Origin: Triatoma infestans
Lineage: Eukaryota; Arthropoda; Insecta; Hemiptera; Reduviidae
Direction of reading: 5' to 3'
Length of the DNA stretch: 64,000 bases
Assembly (NCBI GenBank): GCA_011037195.1
Contig: JAAEAF010002493.1
Span: 1 to 64,000 of the forward strand
This document shows positions 15,550 to 28,041 of this stretch, piece by piece. The notes beneath the pieces are model-generated. The model was given only the letters and a program-made list of their open reading frames with translations. It ran no database searches and was not told the origin of the DNA. A program made the translations under genes and the position numbers. Within the stretch, counting starts at the first letter, position 1; the number at the start of each line of letters is the position of its first letter.

Positions 15550-15573
15550 TTTAAATTTAACTTCTCTGTCATC

Positions 15574-16964
15574 ATGAATATAGAGGTAAGACTTATTGTA
15601 ACTTTAAACAATTTATTTTCAACGTGGACCCCGATAGATCTTAGTTTATAAAGGGTGTAATTCCAGCTAGAGTTTTTAATTCTTCTTTTTTGTAAGAACT
15701 GCCTAGCATAAACTCAGTAATTTATTTATATATTAACTGGTGCTGATTTATTAAAGTTACTCATCATCAGCTTAAACTGATTTTCAAGCATAATACATAG
15801 TTTTTATTTCATTTCTTCAAGATTTTAGCAACTTCATTGACATAGCTTCGTTTTGAAATAAATTATTAATATGTCATATAATTAAAAATTTTTAAATTAA
15901 TTTTTAGCCAATGCAAAAACAAAAGTTATTAAACTAACTTCCATATTAGAAAAGGGGAATGAAGTTGTTCTCGTCCGAGATTGTTCTCCGTGCCCCCTGG
16001 ATATCCAATTAAACGAACATTAGTCGTCATCGCAATCTAAAATTTTGGGCTGAGCGAGCGCGCGATGCAAAATGGCTGAATAGCTGAAGTAAAAAAAAAA
16101 AATTAATAATTTATATCAAATTCTGTCCAAACAAGTGTAAGACTCTCATTCATGCCGCCCTATACAAGGACAGCGTAAACCTAATATGTGACATAATTCT
16201 GATAATTAAAATTGCAGGTTATTTTATTTGGCATCTGTGCCATAATTGCTGAAGGATCTCCTCTCATTGCAAACAAATATGATGATTATGTAAGTGTTTT
16301 TCTATTATTAAATAACAATAAGCTATTTTGTCAATTTTAATATATTAACTACGTTAGCTTTCGAGCAGAATTCTCAAACTATGTACATTTTTTCACCATA
16401 GTGAAATGCTTGCACAAGAAATGAATAAATAAAAGCTTTTTTAAAAATGCCAGTGGTAATATCAAAAATTTGATATATACAGCTCCATGATTGTGCGAAG
16501 TTACAACTTTGCCATTAGAGCAGATAAAACGGTATGGAATCAAAACTTATAAAGTAAAAAATATCAAATTTGGGAAACAACTATTAAAACTTCCAAAAAA
16601 TATTAAACATTTTAATTCTGAGTTTTCCAAGCAAACCCACGTTTATGAAATAGTGCGTTTTAATTGTAAAAGGCATACAAACTTGGCAAGAAAGAAATTC
16701 AATTATAAAAGTATTAATAAAAGTATTCAATTTCAGGATGAACCAAAGTATGCATATGATTATTCAGTAAATGATATAAAGACCGGGGATGCAAAAAGCC
16801 AATGGGAAACCAACGAAAATGGTATTGTAAAAGGAGAATATAGCTTGGTGGAACCTGATGGGACATTAAGAACTGTTGAGTATGAGGCGGATCCCTACTT
16901 TGGTTTTAGAGCAATAGTTAGAAAGACTCATCCATCTGGGCATCAAACATTAAATCATTATTGA
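15574..16964 (+). CDS. RR-2 cuticular protein (3 exons)
   Basis: Exons 15574-15585, 16218-16289 and 16737-16964, GT/AG introns in phase 0, 103 residues. Exon 1 encodes only MNIE. Exon 2 completes a signal peptide (VILFGICAIIAEG) and a short mature N-terminus. Exon 3 carries the extended Rebers-Riddiford consensus of the RR-2 class: YDYSVNDIKTGDAKSQWE, then [17 protein letters not shown], then the Y/F-rich end GFRAIVRKTH. RR-2 proteins are secreted and bind chitin, typically in hard cuticle. The open frame extends upstream of exon 3 to 16491, but that part is intron: it lacks a signal peptide and cuticular composition. The position usually occupied by His in the SQHE motif is Trp here, as in the paralogue at 50939-56089. 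EADPYFGF diverges from the usual TADPHNGF. The TATA promoter suggests stage-regulated expression. Confidence 0.93.
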
Positions 16965-17506
16965 TGATTAACATAAATGGATAGTATATAAAGATATATT
17001 TCCTAAAAGGAGATATTTTACACTTTTGGAGCAGGTGAAGTTTTAAATTCCAATTCCCTATCTTTTTTTTATTTCCTGGATGTTAAATTGTAAACTTTAA
17101 AAAATCCTCTAATTGTTGTAAGATTAATTTTTAACGTAATTTAATCTAAATAAGATTTAATTTAGGTAAGATGTTTTATATTCAGCTAATATTATTTATT
17201 TTTATGCTTGTACTTTAAGAACCTAAATATCATTCCCAAATTTAAATCTTCTGCTAATAAGATAGTTTTTGTGATGTCTCTCATCCTAATGGACAACTCA
17301 GTATTAAAGAAAAAAAATCTGGAAGAAACTATTAAACTCAAAAGTTTAAATTGGTATAGATTAATTATACTTCATTTTTCTGAAGGCAGTAACATTTTTG
17401 TTTTTTGTATATTATTACAAATTGAATATGTTTTATGGACTTATATGAATCTATAAACAGATTTGGTAACCTATAAATAGCTGTAGTTACCTACAATTAT
17501 CTAAAA

Positions 17507-17512
17507 AATAAA
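17507..17512 (+). terminator. candidate poly(A) signal AATAAA of cuticular gene 1
   Basis: AATAAA about 540 nt after the stop codon. It is the clearest signal downstream of the gene, but the 3' end was not otherwise testable. Confidence 0.35.
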
Positions 17513-19370
17513 ATGATTTCTTTCAACTCTGTTTGATTAAAAAATGTGAATTCCGTACATGTAAAAAGTAATAATATATTAATAAAATATTGAAATATAT
17601 ACTTCTATTAAAGAAGATAGTACTCTTGGTCTTCTTCATACCATATTGAATGAATACGTCGGATTTTAAGAATATGTAAGTAGGCTAATGAAAAAAAGGT
17701 TGCAAATTAAAATCTGTTTAGTCTAATATTCTAGTAACTAATTCTCCTATTACTGTCAAGGAAAGGACCTTGTAACCAACTAAATCATTTTGCAAAGATT
17801 TTTGGGAGATAGTTAAAGAAGATTTGTTATAAAAAATAAGAGAAAGTAAAAAATTGTCTAAAACAAAATCCTATTGTATTTGAAAAGGAAATGAAAAACT
17901 AAAAAAATTAAAAGAACAATATCTTCTAATGAAAAGAACCTCGGGTACCGTATCAGGCATCAATATTATAATTTGTAATAAACACAGTACAAATTTGTTA
18001 GTTGGTGGTTAAGATGCTTGAAAAAAATAGATATTTCTTTACTAGGCAGTTCAAACCAATTGCTTTTATAAGACCTTCCTTACAAGGCGCAACTTGTCTA
18101 CTTCTGTCTAGAATCAGTAGTAGACTGATGTTCCAGGGAGTCAGCTGGCCCGATGACAAGTTGGGCACCTTAAACATTAAATAAAATGTAAATGATGTTT
18201 TGTAGCTTGAAAATGTTGAACAGTTGCATCCATTGAAATGAAACAGTTAGATGAGTTTGGATGCAAAAGCAATTATTGATAGATTCAGACAAACATTGCA
18301 CATGATTATGTTCAATATTGTGATTGCATGTAATAAAATGTTCAATATTTGCACTATTGAAATACATTATATTATTATATTTTATTTATGAAATATTATA
18401 TTTAACATTAAAAAACAAAATAATTTCAAAATGCAATACATATATCCTTCTATAATTACAAATAGTATCTACTGTAATAGCCATTAGACAGGAAGATAGT
18501 TTTGATATTAGCTGTCACACTAGTGGACAAAAAATATTAAATCAAACAATTCTGGAAACATTATTACATTCATAAATTTCTTCCCCCGAGATGTTGGCGT
18601 CGTCCCTGCGAGTACTCCACCTAACAACATGAACAATGTTTGCAGTGGCATCGCTAACACTTAACAATATCCATAAATAATAATTCATTTAGGTAAGATA
18701 TTTCATGTTAATTTCATTTAGTTTTGTGCTAGTATCCTATACTCTAAATATTCATTCCCAAATTTAAATCTTCTGATAATAAGATGTAGTTGATGTGTGC
18801 AATGTAATGAACACTGTAACTACTAAAAAGTATACAAATATACTATGTATGTAAATTGTATACTTTACAGATGCCTACATTCCATATACAAACAAATATC
18901 GATACCCAAGGGAGCTACAATAAATTCACCAATCTGCAGTGGCTATAAAGCTATTTCTGCCTTCTTGCATCTACATATATAAGGCTGAGCCCTCTGGCAA
19001 CCAATATTTTTATGCCCAATTCGCCACAGCTGCTGTGTTGTATACATGCTATGCTCTGGCATGTATGTATGTCTAATGATGGTCATTTAGAGCAAAGTAA
19101 TAAATACAAAGCATTTAATTATGCAATAATCCATTAGTTTAATATAAAATAAATAAACTGATGGTATGTATTTGTATTAAAATAACAGTACTTAGGTAGG
19201 TGAAAATATCTTAAACAAGAAAACAAAATTCCTAAAAAACTTCCTTTTACATTCTGATGGTTTAAAAACATTGAAAAAAAGCAATTTCAGGCGTCACCAT
19301 AAATAATTGATTAACTTATTTAAATTAATTTTAACAAATTCAAAATGCTTAATTTAAATGACTGCAGTTC

Positions 19371-19583
19371 TTATTTTAAATAATCTATATCTATATTCTT
19401 ATGCAATCTTTTCTTTTGTACGAAATATAAAATAATAATCAACAAAAAGTAGAGAATTGTTAATAATAATGTTTTGATTATATTTAAATCATTTGCTTGC
19501 TGTAATCCGAAAGCTTGGTTGATCAGTATAATCTTTCTTTTTTCCTGCATTGAATGAGATGGATTTGTCATTGTGATCCACAA
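19371..19583 (-). other. possible terminal exon with a membrane anchor, unverified
   Basis: A minus-strand open frame ending at 19371. It contains a strongly hydrophobic stretch (LLLTILYFLLIIILYFV) followed by a basic tail QKKRLHKNIDIDYLK. A possible acceptor site (TTCAATGCAG) lies inside it. The layout would suit the C-terminal anchor of a membrane protein, but AT-rich noncoding DNA readily makes such stretches. I do not recognise the sequence. Confidence 0.2.
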
Positions 19584-20139
19584 ATAATTTTTTGTTTCAT
19601 GAAGTATTTTTTTTTAATATCGTAATATATAATTAAAATATCGTATTTTAAAGTTTATTAGACCTTTGGTTTAGTAAAATGCCTCACACTTTCGAGATAC
19701 CATGATTATGGTGTTGATGGTTAAGTAAAATACTCTTTTCCAAAACAAATCTTCGAATGTAAACTTCACCAACTGCTTTATTCTATGGTGCTTTCATTTT
19801 TGCAGAACTTTCTTCAATGTAAACCAACTATTCGAGAAAATTCTAATAAAAAAAATCCTTTATTAACTCATTAACCAAATTTCAAGTTTAAATTGATTTC
19901 ATTTACATTAAATTTTTCATTCAACGTTTTCACAAAATATCAAAACAAATTATTCTAATATTATCAAATAATTTTATTAAATCCTATAATTGAATAATTA
20001 ATGATATTACCATATTTTTTTAAATATTTTTAGAAAAAATTAAACTATTGATAAAGTATTACAGGAGTTGTAAATACAGTCCTTCATTGTTCATTTCAAC
20101 CGCAATCAAAACTTTCGGACAAATGGCAATTATAAATTA

Positions 20140-20436
20140 TTAAAAAATGAGCAATACTTTTCTTTTGTAGAGTACATTTTTCTTTGAATTAATAAATAAA
20201 AGTCTAGTGCATATAATTGAATGAAGTAGTATAAAGGACTGTCTTTTATCACTTAAAATATCATTTGTACTCCAATCATAGAAATCTAAATTAAAGTTTT
20301 TCTTTTCCAGTTCATTAATTGGTTGTTTTATGGGATTTTTTCTGCTTACTATGTAAGCGATATTTTCTAAAAAAAACGATGATCCCTCCCAAAGCAATCT
20401 TTTGCTTTGATTATTCTGCGGTCCTGGTCTATCTTT
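20140..20436 (-). other. possible internal exon, unverified
   Basis: The minus-strand frame is open from just after a good acceptor-like site (TTTTTATGTTCTAG) at 20437 down to 20140, about 98 codons. It starts KDRPGPQNNQSKRLLWEG and has fairly balanced composition at the start. No partner exon is certain; the anchor-like frame at 19371-19583 lies downstream on the same strand. No family recognised. Confidence 0.22.
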
Positions 20437-21769
20437 CTAGAACATAAAAATTCAGTGATGAATATTGGTGAGTATATTTATTATAACATAATTGAAGTTA
20501 GTGTCTAAAAAAGTAGTTGTGTTAAACTAGAAGATAAGAAGACTTATTTACAATATGGACATAAGAGATGTGGCATTGGTAAAATCAATTCTGTGATAGA
20601 ATTAACATAGACAACCTTTATTTTCAATTTTCAATTTTGCTGCATCACTTATGGTGAGATTCGTAAAGAATAAATCATAATAGTGTTTTTAATGCCTTCG
20701 CATTTTCATCCTCAAAATTAGGCATTAATTATGAAATAATTTGCAAATAGAATTTTAGTTATGAAAGATTTGTAATGAATTGTGCTAGAGTAATCATTCA
20801 TAAAATTATTCATTCTCCTAGTTAACAATTTAACTGATTTCGATTGAATTTCGAAGGCATAGGAAGCCATAATTGCCAAATAACAGTGATTCTTAACTCA
20901 ACTTCTGATTCTTAAAATTTTGATTTAACTAAATATATCTAGTAAGTGGAGTAAGTATTATTTATCTTTTTGTAAGTTTCTTTGTTTAACAGTTTTGTGT
21001 AAATTATATTCTGTATTTTGAGGATGAAAGAGCGAATTAATTGACTTCATTGTCATTTGAATTAACTTCAAAATTTTTTACTTTAGAATTTTTTCGGTAA
21101 TATCAGCCCAATTGTTAAATTGAAGAATTACCCCTATTTATGTAGAAAATAGCTGCTAATCTAGTACTATTTTATTCTTATTTTTCAAATTTAACAATTC
21201 AATAGTAAATGATAAAATGAATATACACCAATTGAGTGTCATTATTTAGGAAATTGTTTAATTTGCCTTTCTTCTATTTTGTGAAATTGTAATCTTTTTT
21301 TTTTAAGATGCAATAAGGTCCACATGCCGATGATTGTATTGTTAAGGTGGCAAGCCAACTTCTCCTCCCCCGAGACTCATAAAGAGCGCTTATCCTAATT
21401 TCTGGAACGAGCCTCTTTTGAATGTAAGGTTACCATGTGCTTTTAAAACCAGAAAAGCTTGTTGTTTAAAGATTCCAACATCTGTGGTGTTCTTCATCAT
21501 CGACTGTCAGGAGAGGGCCCAGAGCGAAGTGAAATATTGTTAAGTGTTTCAGTCAGGCACTCCATAATATTAATATTAACATAGGATTTTAACTTTCATA
21601 TTGCAGCATTTGACTAATTTTAACAAATTTAAAATACTTGATTTGCAGTTTTGCACTTCTTAAATAATCTATATAGGCATGTATATTCACCCTCCTGATC
21701 AAGCACACCAAAGGTGGTCGAACGTCCAACAATAAACCATTCTTCAAGTTTACAAAATAAATTTTTCTT

Positions 21770-22636
21770 CTTCGACCTCTCCATACGATCGGACCAAATT
21801 TTCAAAACTGAGTTTTCACCGGAGAAAACGTATTTTGGGATCCCCTGTATACGAAAAAATACCGAACCAGACACGAAGATTTCGGACAAAATCCATCAAC
21901 AGGAAGTGCGACCTTACTGAATGTTTTTTTTTTTCAGTTTTTCGTGATTTTCTCGAAACGGATCCAACGATTTTCTTTATACTTCCTATGCTACCTAAAA
22001 ATAATTATCACTTTTATTTGAAACATTTTCTCAGGAAAATTGATTTTTGGGGGTTCTGGGGAAACATTAGTGTTATGCTTTTCTCTAAAGTAACACATCA
22101 CTATATTGTTTACCACTACATAATATTAATACACATTAGAAGAATGATAGAATTCCAAATTTGAAGAAATTCGGTTTACTGGAAGTGCGATTTTATAGAA
22201 AGGTTTTCGAGTTTTTTTGGAATTATCTCGATAACGGTTACAACGAGTTTCGATGTCTTATAGCATAGATAGAAACTTACACTTTTATTTAAAATATCTT
22301 TCTGAGAAAATTGAATTTAAAGGGTAACTGGATGCCTACCAGTTAGTTTAAAATTAAATTTGCACAAGCTTTCCGACTTTTGACATAGAGCGCTCCGCAT
22401 AAGACCGCTCTCCAGTAATATAATTAAAATCTCCATCACCGTTTTTATGACCAACTAAATATTAACGTTACAATTTTAAAGAATATTGCTTGATTAAATT
22501 GTATTAATTAGAGAAAGAGAAAATCGTGTTTATGTTCATACAACTACTATATTAATTAATTGAGTTCTAAACATGAAACTAAACTATATTAATTGAGTAA
22601 GAGAAAGTCGTGTGAGTGTTTCTCACACCAGATTTT
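21770..22636 (+). repeat. 15-bp-TIR dispersed repeat, 5' end diverged
   Basis: Plus-strand copy. It is recognisable from the block TTTTCACCGGAGAAAACG, the internal blocks 'cttttatttgaaacatt' and 'ggaagtgcg', and the 3' terminus GAGTAAGAGAAAGTCGTGTG plus GAGTGTTTCTCACACCAG near 22592-22632. The 5' terminal repeat is not clear. Confidence 0.6.
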
Positions 22637-22846
22637 TGTTTTTTTTTTCTACTTGTTTTTTGATCTACATTTACATAAAATTTAAAAAAATGTTCATACA
22701 ATTTAATTTATGTTGTTAATATTTATGAAGCTAATATGTTAGCCAACTTAATATGAATATGAATTAGCAGTTACGTTTCGATTTCTTAAATTAACAAGAT
22801 ATTCATTATTAGTATTATTATTATTTTGCGCATCGACTAAGTAATG
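22637..22846. other. short AT-rich spacer before the LTR element
   Basis: No feature seen other than short poly-T and an ATT-rich run at 22811-22832. The sequence ends at the GTATT target site of the BEL/Pao insertion. Confidence 0.4.
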
Positions 22847-22929
22847 GTATTTGTTGGGTCGGTGTGTGCGTTCCTTACTACGCACCATATTCCCACACGC
22901 GCACGGTGATTCGCGGGAGAGTCACCGGT

Positions 22930-24660
22930 GAAAGACCTTCGTCGGCAACCGCGTAGCCGAAATTCACGATCTCCTAACGCGTGGCGCCATGTCTCTTCCC
23001 AGGACAACCTCGCCGATTGCGCCTCCAGAGGAGTAGCGCCTCACCATCTCCAGGATCACCCCTTGTGGTGGAAAGGGCCCTCATGGCTCGCCACCGCCCC
23101 CGCCTCCTAGCCTCGTGCCCCGCGTCTCTCGATGAGGAGTCTATCGAGCAAGAGGCCAAACCCCCCATCTCGCTGGTGCTCGTCGCCGCCACCGAGGATG
23201 ACACCATCTTCGATCGCTTCTCTTCGCTGATGGCCCTTAAGCGTGTCACCGCCTATTGTCAGCGCTTCTGCTTTAACTGCCGCAACCCTTCTGCCCACCG
23301 CATCATATTTCTCACCGCCTCCGAGCTTCAAGATGCCACTCTCGCCCTAATACGCCAGGCCCAATCCACGCACCTGAATAAAGAGACCCGCACTCCCGGC
23401 ACCGGCTGGTGCGTCAACTTCACCTATTCGTCGATGATGAACAGGTACTCCGCGTCGGCGGACGGCTGTCGTCTGTCCCGCTGCCCTATGGTTTCCGCCA
23501 CCCCGCCTTGCTTCCTAAGAAGCATCCGCTCACATTGCTTATCATCGACGACGCCCATATTCGCCTGTTACAAGCCGGAGCTCTCGCCACTCACGCCTAT
23601 ATCCGCCGCCATTATTTGATCCTGGATGGACGCAATGTGGTGCGCGATCGCATCGTGAAATGCAACCGATGCTTCACCGCCAAACCGCGCCCCGTCATCC
23701 AACCCGTGGGCAACCTCCCCCCACAACGCGTTACCGCCTTTACCGTGACCGGCGTTGACTTCACCGGCCCCTTCGCCATTTCTAGTGCTCGATTCCGCGG
23801 CGCGGTGGTCACTAAGGGTTATTTGGTGGCCTTCATCTGCTTCACTACCAAAGCCGTACACTTCGAGATCGCCTCGAAGTTGTCTACAACCGCCTTCCTC
23901 GCCGCCCTCCGCCGCTTTACCGCTCGCCGTGGGCTCCCTACCACCGTCTTTTCCGACATCGAACCAACATCATCGGAGCCGAAAATGAGCTTCGGGAACT
24001 CGGTCGCCTGTTGGGTGATGAATGTCACCAACAAGCCGTCTGCCGCGCTGCCGCTTCCGCTGGCATTGAGTGGAGGTTTATCCCCCCAGCCAGTCCCTGT
24101 TTTGGAGGCCTCTGGGAAGCGGCAATCAAATCCGCCAGCACCACCTCAATCGCGTCGTGGGTGATCAACGCCTCACTTACGAGGAACTACTCACCGTGAC
24201 CACCGACGTCGAGGCGATCTTGAACTCGCGCCCTCTCTTCCGACCCGAACGATCCGGAACCCCTTACGCTCGGCTATTTTCTGGTCTTTCGCCCCCGCAC
24301 CGCGCCTCCTGAACGCGACGTTACCACCCTCAATATGAATGGCCTGTCCCGGTGACAACTAACCCAGTGTATCCTACAGGACTTTTGGAAGCATAGGCGC
24401 TGAAAGTATCTTCACACCCTCCAGCATCGCATGAAGTGGCTTTTCCCTGCTACAAAGGTCGCGCCGGGCACCGTCGTCATCGTCCACCAGGGCAAAGTTC
24501 CGCCACGCCAGTGGCCTTTGGGCTGCATCACCGCCATTCACCCTGGACGTGGCGCGATGAGGCGAGCCGTATCCTGACGCCCACACCGCTTCCGGCATTA
24601 TCCGCCGTCCGCTCGCCAAACTCTGTCAGCTCCCCTCCCAGTAAGCGCTGAAGCCGAGCC
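22930..24660 (+). pseudogene. pol: remnant of BEL/Pao pol: RNase H end, integrase and DUF5641-like C-terminus
   Basis: Pieces lie in several reading frames, in the order expected for pol. At ~22970-23090 is the RNase H-distal linker (WRHVSSQDNLADCASRG, HPLWWKGPSWL). At ~23200-23270 is the FDRFSSLMALKRVTAYCQRF block. At ~23530-23680 is the integrase HHCC zinc finger (H..H about 4 apart with CNRC). At ~23750-24130 is the integrase core, with VDFTGPF, a second Asp at FSD and FGGLWEAAIKSA. At ~24180-24240 is LTYEELLTVTTDVEAILNSRPL. At ~24470-24540 is the C-terminal block with VVIVHQGKVPPRQWPLG. At least four frameshifts separate these pieces, one right after the second catalytic Asp. No intact protein can be made. 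Confidence 0.85.
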
Positions 24661-24676
24661 TTCAGGGCGGGCGGGA

Positions 24677-25400
24677 TGTTGGGTCGGTGTGCGAGTGCCT
24701 TACTACCACCATATTCCCCGCGCACGCGCGCGCCCGTGCGTGTGGGCGCCTTTCTAGAACCACTAAACCCTTCTTTTCCGACCACTTTCCTCCCTTGTTT
24801 TTTGTCCCTTCTGTTACATCCGTGATTGCATTATTATGCCATAAGTTTCCTGTCTATTTTTTGCCCCTTCCGTCTTCCGCTCTTCTACTCTTTCATTCTT
24901 CTTCTAGGACGAGTTCTCTGCGCATCTCTGTGATTAACACTTATATATTTCGCCTTTTATTTTGCCTTTCATATGTCGCCTTGCAAGTGGTTATACTTGC
25001 CTTTGAATTGTCTGGCATTTTATTAGCGCCTTCGCCGGACGTCTTCATTCCGCATCATCAACCTAGGCTACCACCTTCCGTGCCCAGGTTGTTGCGTCTC
25101 CGTTCGCCGATTACACAGCAGCAATCAACGCCGCTGTCAAACACTTTCATCTCTCTTCTTCTACGCACCCCCTCCCTTATCTCCTTACTTCTCTGCCCCA
25201 CTCACTCCTCCACACATACACACACGTACACGCCACATCTTCCTCGATCGCCCACCTATCACCTCAGCTTCGCCGCTTGCGCATTCAACATCACCACTGT
25301 TTGCATCTCTTTTCTGTAATCTCATTTATTGTTCATTTTTTTGTATTGAATTTCTTGGCGTACGTTCGCCATCTTGCCTTGGGTCTCTGCCGCGCAGACA
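24677..25400 (+). repeat. 3' LTR of the BEL/Pao element
   Basis: 724 bp from TGTTGGGTCGGTGTG to GCAGACA. It starts with the same sequence as the 5' remnant at 22852 and ends at the TSD GTATT. A (CA)n run lies at about 25212-25226. The long open frame across it (24687-25319) is LTR sequence, not a gene. Confidence 0.85.
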
Positions 25401-25405
25401 GTATT

Positions 25406-25876
25406 TATTATAGAAATACCTTTTTTTTAAAAAACATAAGTTTATTTGATACAAACAACAGTAGCACAATGTACAATGATTGACAGTTTGTGTGAATCTC
25501 TCCCTATTAATCTGTCACATTAGAATGCGTGGGCGCGTATCTACTAGCTGGAGTCACCTAAGATAAGTATGATGACAATCTATGTAACTACTACCTTGGC
25601 CATTAGCGCCATTATGTACTTTTTTGTCAGTTTCTTTTCTATTTTTTTTTTTGTTTAATAGTATTAAGCCGTATTAAGCGCAGACACGGGTGCTTCTCAG
25701 TCGTATACTTGACTCGACCCTGATTCATAGAATAAAGAATGGTGGATTAATAATAAAAATATTGTGAGAAAATATGAATTGAAAAAAACGTCAACAATGT
25801 CGAGAAAGAAAGAAGTAATTACACATCAAAATCCAAAACCACTTAAACTGAAATTTAATATATCGATGGTATTTTT
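25406..25876. other. spacer after the LTR element
   Basis: Moderately AT-rich; no gene recognised. A short direct repeat GTATTAAGC / GTATTAAGC is near 25660-25680. Confidence 0.35.
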
Positions 25877-26353
25877 GCTTTCTCTTACTGCTGTAGGATT
25901 ATTGCAATCGTGTCAAATTTTGGATATCGTGTTTTCACCGGAAATACACGTTTTGAGATCCCCAAAAAAGTGGTTTTCTTGTATGTGTTTTTAGTTGTGT
26001 GTGTGTGTGTTCAAAAACGGAGTGTCTGAGCAAGTTTAAACATAATATTTTCGTTTAACTTCAGGCCTTTTGGTCTGATAATGAGGTTTTGAGGAAAATT
26101 TGTCACCCGGAAATAAAACTTTACTGAATGGATTACTTTTTTTGCGATTTACTCGAAAACACTGTAACGATGCTTAACGTAACGATGCTTAACGCTTGAT
26201 ACATTAACTACATATATAATGTCCTTTTTTACTTTCGCTTACTCCTAGAGGAAGTATTGTAATCGTGTCAAATTTTCGATATCGAGTTTTCACCGGAAAT
26301 ATCCGTTTTGAGGTCCCCTGAGTCCAAAAAAGTGGTTTTTAGCAAATGGTCTG

Positions 26354-26388
<35 letters not shown>

Positions 26389-27215
26389 GAACAGCATAGC
26401 TCAAAAACGAAAAATCGTAGAAAGTTGAAACTTGATATTCCGTTTAGGTATCACATGGGATCTGACACTACGTTATCTGTCAAAATTCCTCAACCGGAAG
26501 TACCACTTTACTAGTTGGATTTTTTACTTTTTTGCGATTTTCTCAAAAATGGCTCCGACGATTTTCTTTAAACTTTAAACATCAACCGCACATACAAAGA
26601 GCTACACTTTTATTTGAAACATTTCTCCGGGAAAATGCATGAAGGGCACTTTGGGGAAGGGTGGGGTTAGGTTTCCATTCTAAAGTGCTATTTCAGTTTA
26701 TTAGACAATTCTGCCATCTAAATAATGTTAATAAGAATTAAATATGTTGTTGAAATTCCGAGTTTGAAAAAATCGGATAACCGAAGTGCGTTTACTTTAC
26801 CACTTTACTAAATGATTTATTCACTTTTTCGCAATTTTCTCAAAAATGGCTTTGACGATTTTTTTGAAACTTCGTATATAAACTAAACATGCAAAGATCT
26901 ACAACTTTTATCTAAAACATTTCTCTGGGAAATTTCTTTTAAGAGCACTTTTAGGGGAGGGGTGGGGTTAGATTTTCATCAAAGTGCTATCCTAGTTCAT
27001 TATACAATTCTATCATCCAAACATAATTAGTTAGAAATAAATAGATGGCTGAAATTCCGAGTTTCAAGAAAATTAGTAAACCGGAAGTGCGCTTTTACTG
27101 AACAGTTTTTTCAGTTTTCGACGAATTTCATTAAATTTGGTACACAAACTATAAATTTGTCAATTATCATTTTGAGAACTGGAGTAAGAGAAAGTTGTGA
27201 GAGTGTTTCACACCA
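25877..27215 (+). repeat. 15-bp-TIR dispersed repeat: partial copy then full copy
   Basis: A truncated 5' portion starts at 25877 (CTTTCTCTTACTGC). A fuller copy starts at 26231 (ACTTTCGCTTACTCC) and ends at 27181-27215 (GGAGTAAGAGAAAGT, then GTGAGAGTGTTTCACACCAG). The fuller copy contains a (TG)n/(TATG)n microsatellite at 26351-26389. Internal GGAAGT-containing units start near 26495, 26779 and 27080, giving a ~290-bp internal period. Confidence 0.8.
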
Positions 27216-27229
27216 GATTTTTTTATTTC

Positions 27230-27510
27230 AAAACTTTTGCCAGGGAAATTCCTTTTAAGATAGTTTTTGTGGGAGAGTGGTGAGGTTATGCTTTCCTCTG
27301 AACTGCTATTTTAATATATTATATATATTTGAATTAAATTGATTACCATAATTCCGAGTTTAAAGAAAATCGGTTGACCAGAAGGGCAACTTTATTAAAG
27401 GTTGCTAGTTTTTTTTTACTTTCTTTGACTTTCTTCATTAAATGACACCAGTTTCATTAAACTTTATATACTAAATTTACAATTCAGAGAACTTTTTTCC
27501 GAGAAACTTC
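27230..27510 (+). repeat. fragment of the 15-bp-TIR repeat family
   Basis: Further blocks of the same family (TTGCCAGGGAAATTCC, 'gagtttaaagaaaatcggtt', 'accagaagggc') follow the full copy without clear termini. Probably a diverged neighbouring copy. Confidence 0.45.
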
Positions 27511-28041
27511 ATTTAAGGGGAGTTGCGAGGAGAGATGAAGTCTTGATCTCCTCACAAAAAGTAGTTTCATTAAGTTTACGTTCTCGCATTCATATAACGT
27601 TAAGACAATTTAATATTTAGTAAAAATTATAAATTTCAAGAAAGAATTAGTTCATTTTTAAGAACTTCAATATCACTCTTATTAGCGAGAGGAGCCAATT
27701 TAGAATCCAATAAGCTAGAAATAACCTCTTTTAGCGAAGAGGAGGCTTCTCCATCTCAGCAAATGTTTTCTTTCCGGAGGAGAAATTATTGTTTTTCTTA
27801 CGGGACAACGCATTGTCATCCTTTAATTGCTTATGCTCGCCACGCTTGGAGAGTTAGGCACATCAGGATCTCAGATTCTTTAGGTTAGTTTTTCAGCTTT
27901 TTTATTCTAATTTACCACTTTTTACGTTTGATTTATTTGAACAATAGATGTGTTAATAATTTTATTTACTTTCCGATCTTATTCAGTTCTATTTTAGTTA
28001 TATTATAATTTTTGCTTTGTTTTTCATCTTTTTTCTTTTTT

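Larger units (their letters stand above)
17513..21769. other. intergenic region, mostly unassigned
   Basis: AT-rich DNA. A ~60-bp block around 17232-17265 (CATTCCCAAATTTAAATCTTCTG) recurs at about 18747-18785. A second ~60-bp block around 19335-19390 (minus-strand ATAGATTATTTAA, then AACTGCA) recurs at 21610-21675. A possible minus-strand exon pair at 19371-20436 is listed separately. Nothing else is recognised. Confidence 0.4.
22847..25405 (+). mobile_element. BEL/Pao LTR retrotransposon, internally deleted, with 5-bp TSD
   Basis: The element occupies 22852-25400, flanked by GTATT (22847-22851 and 25401-25405). Both LTR starts share TGTTGGGTCGGTGTG (22852 and 24677), and the 3' LTR ends in ACA. 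Only about the first 58 bp of the 5' LTR remain before the sequence jumps into the end of pol, so most of the 5' LTR, gag, protease and reverse transcriptase are gone. A purine-rich GGGCGGGCGGGA precedes the 3' LTR as the likely polypurine tract. Base composition is strikingly GC-rich against the AT-rich host. The element cannot move by itself. Confidence 0.88.

Noticed and set aside
16491..16736. Upstream extension of the cuticular exon 3 frame
   Set aside because: An acceptor site (TTTCAG) at 16731-16736 and a signal-peptide exon upstream give the standard RR-2 structure; the extension is lysine-rich intron sequence.
24687..25319. 210-codon plus-strand frame
   Set aside because: Lies entirely inside the 3' LTR of the BEL/Pao element; proline/leucine/serine-rich and without domain resemblance.
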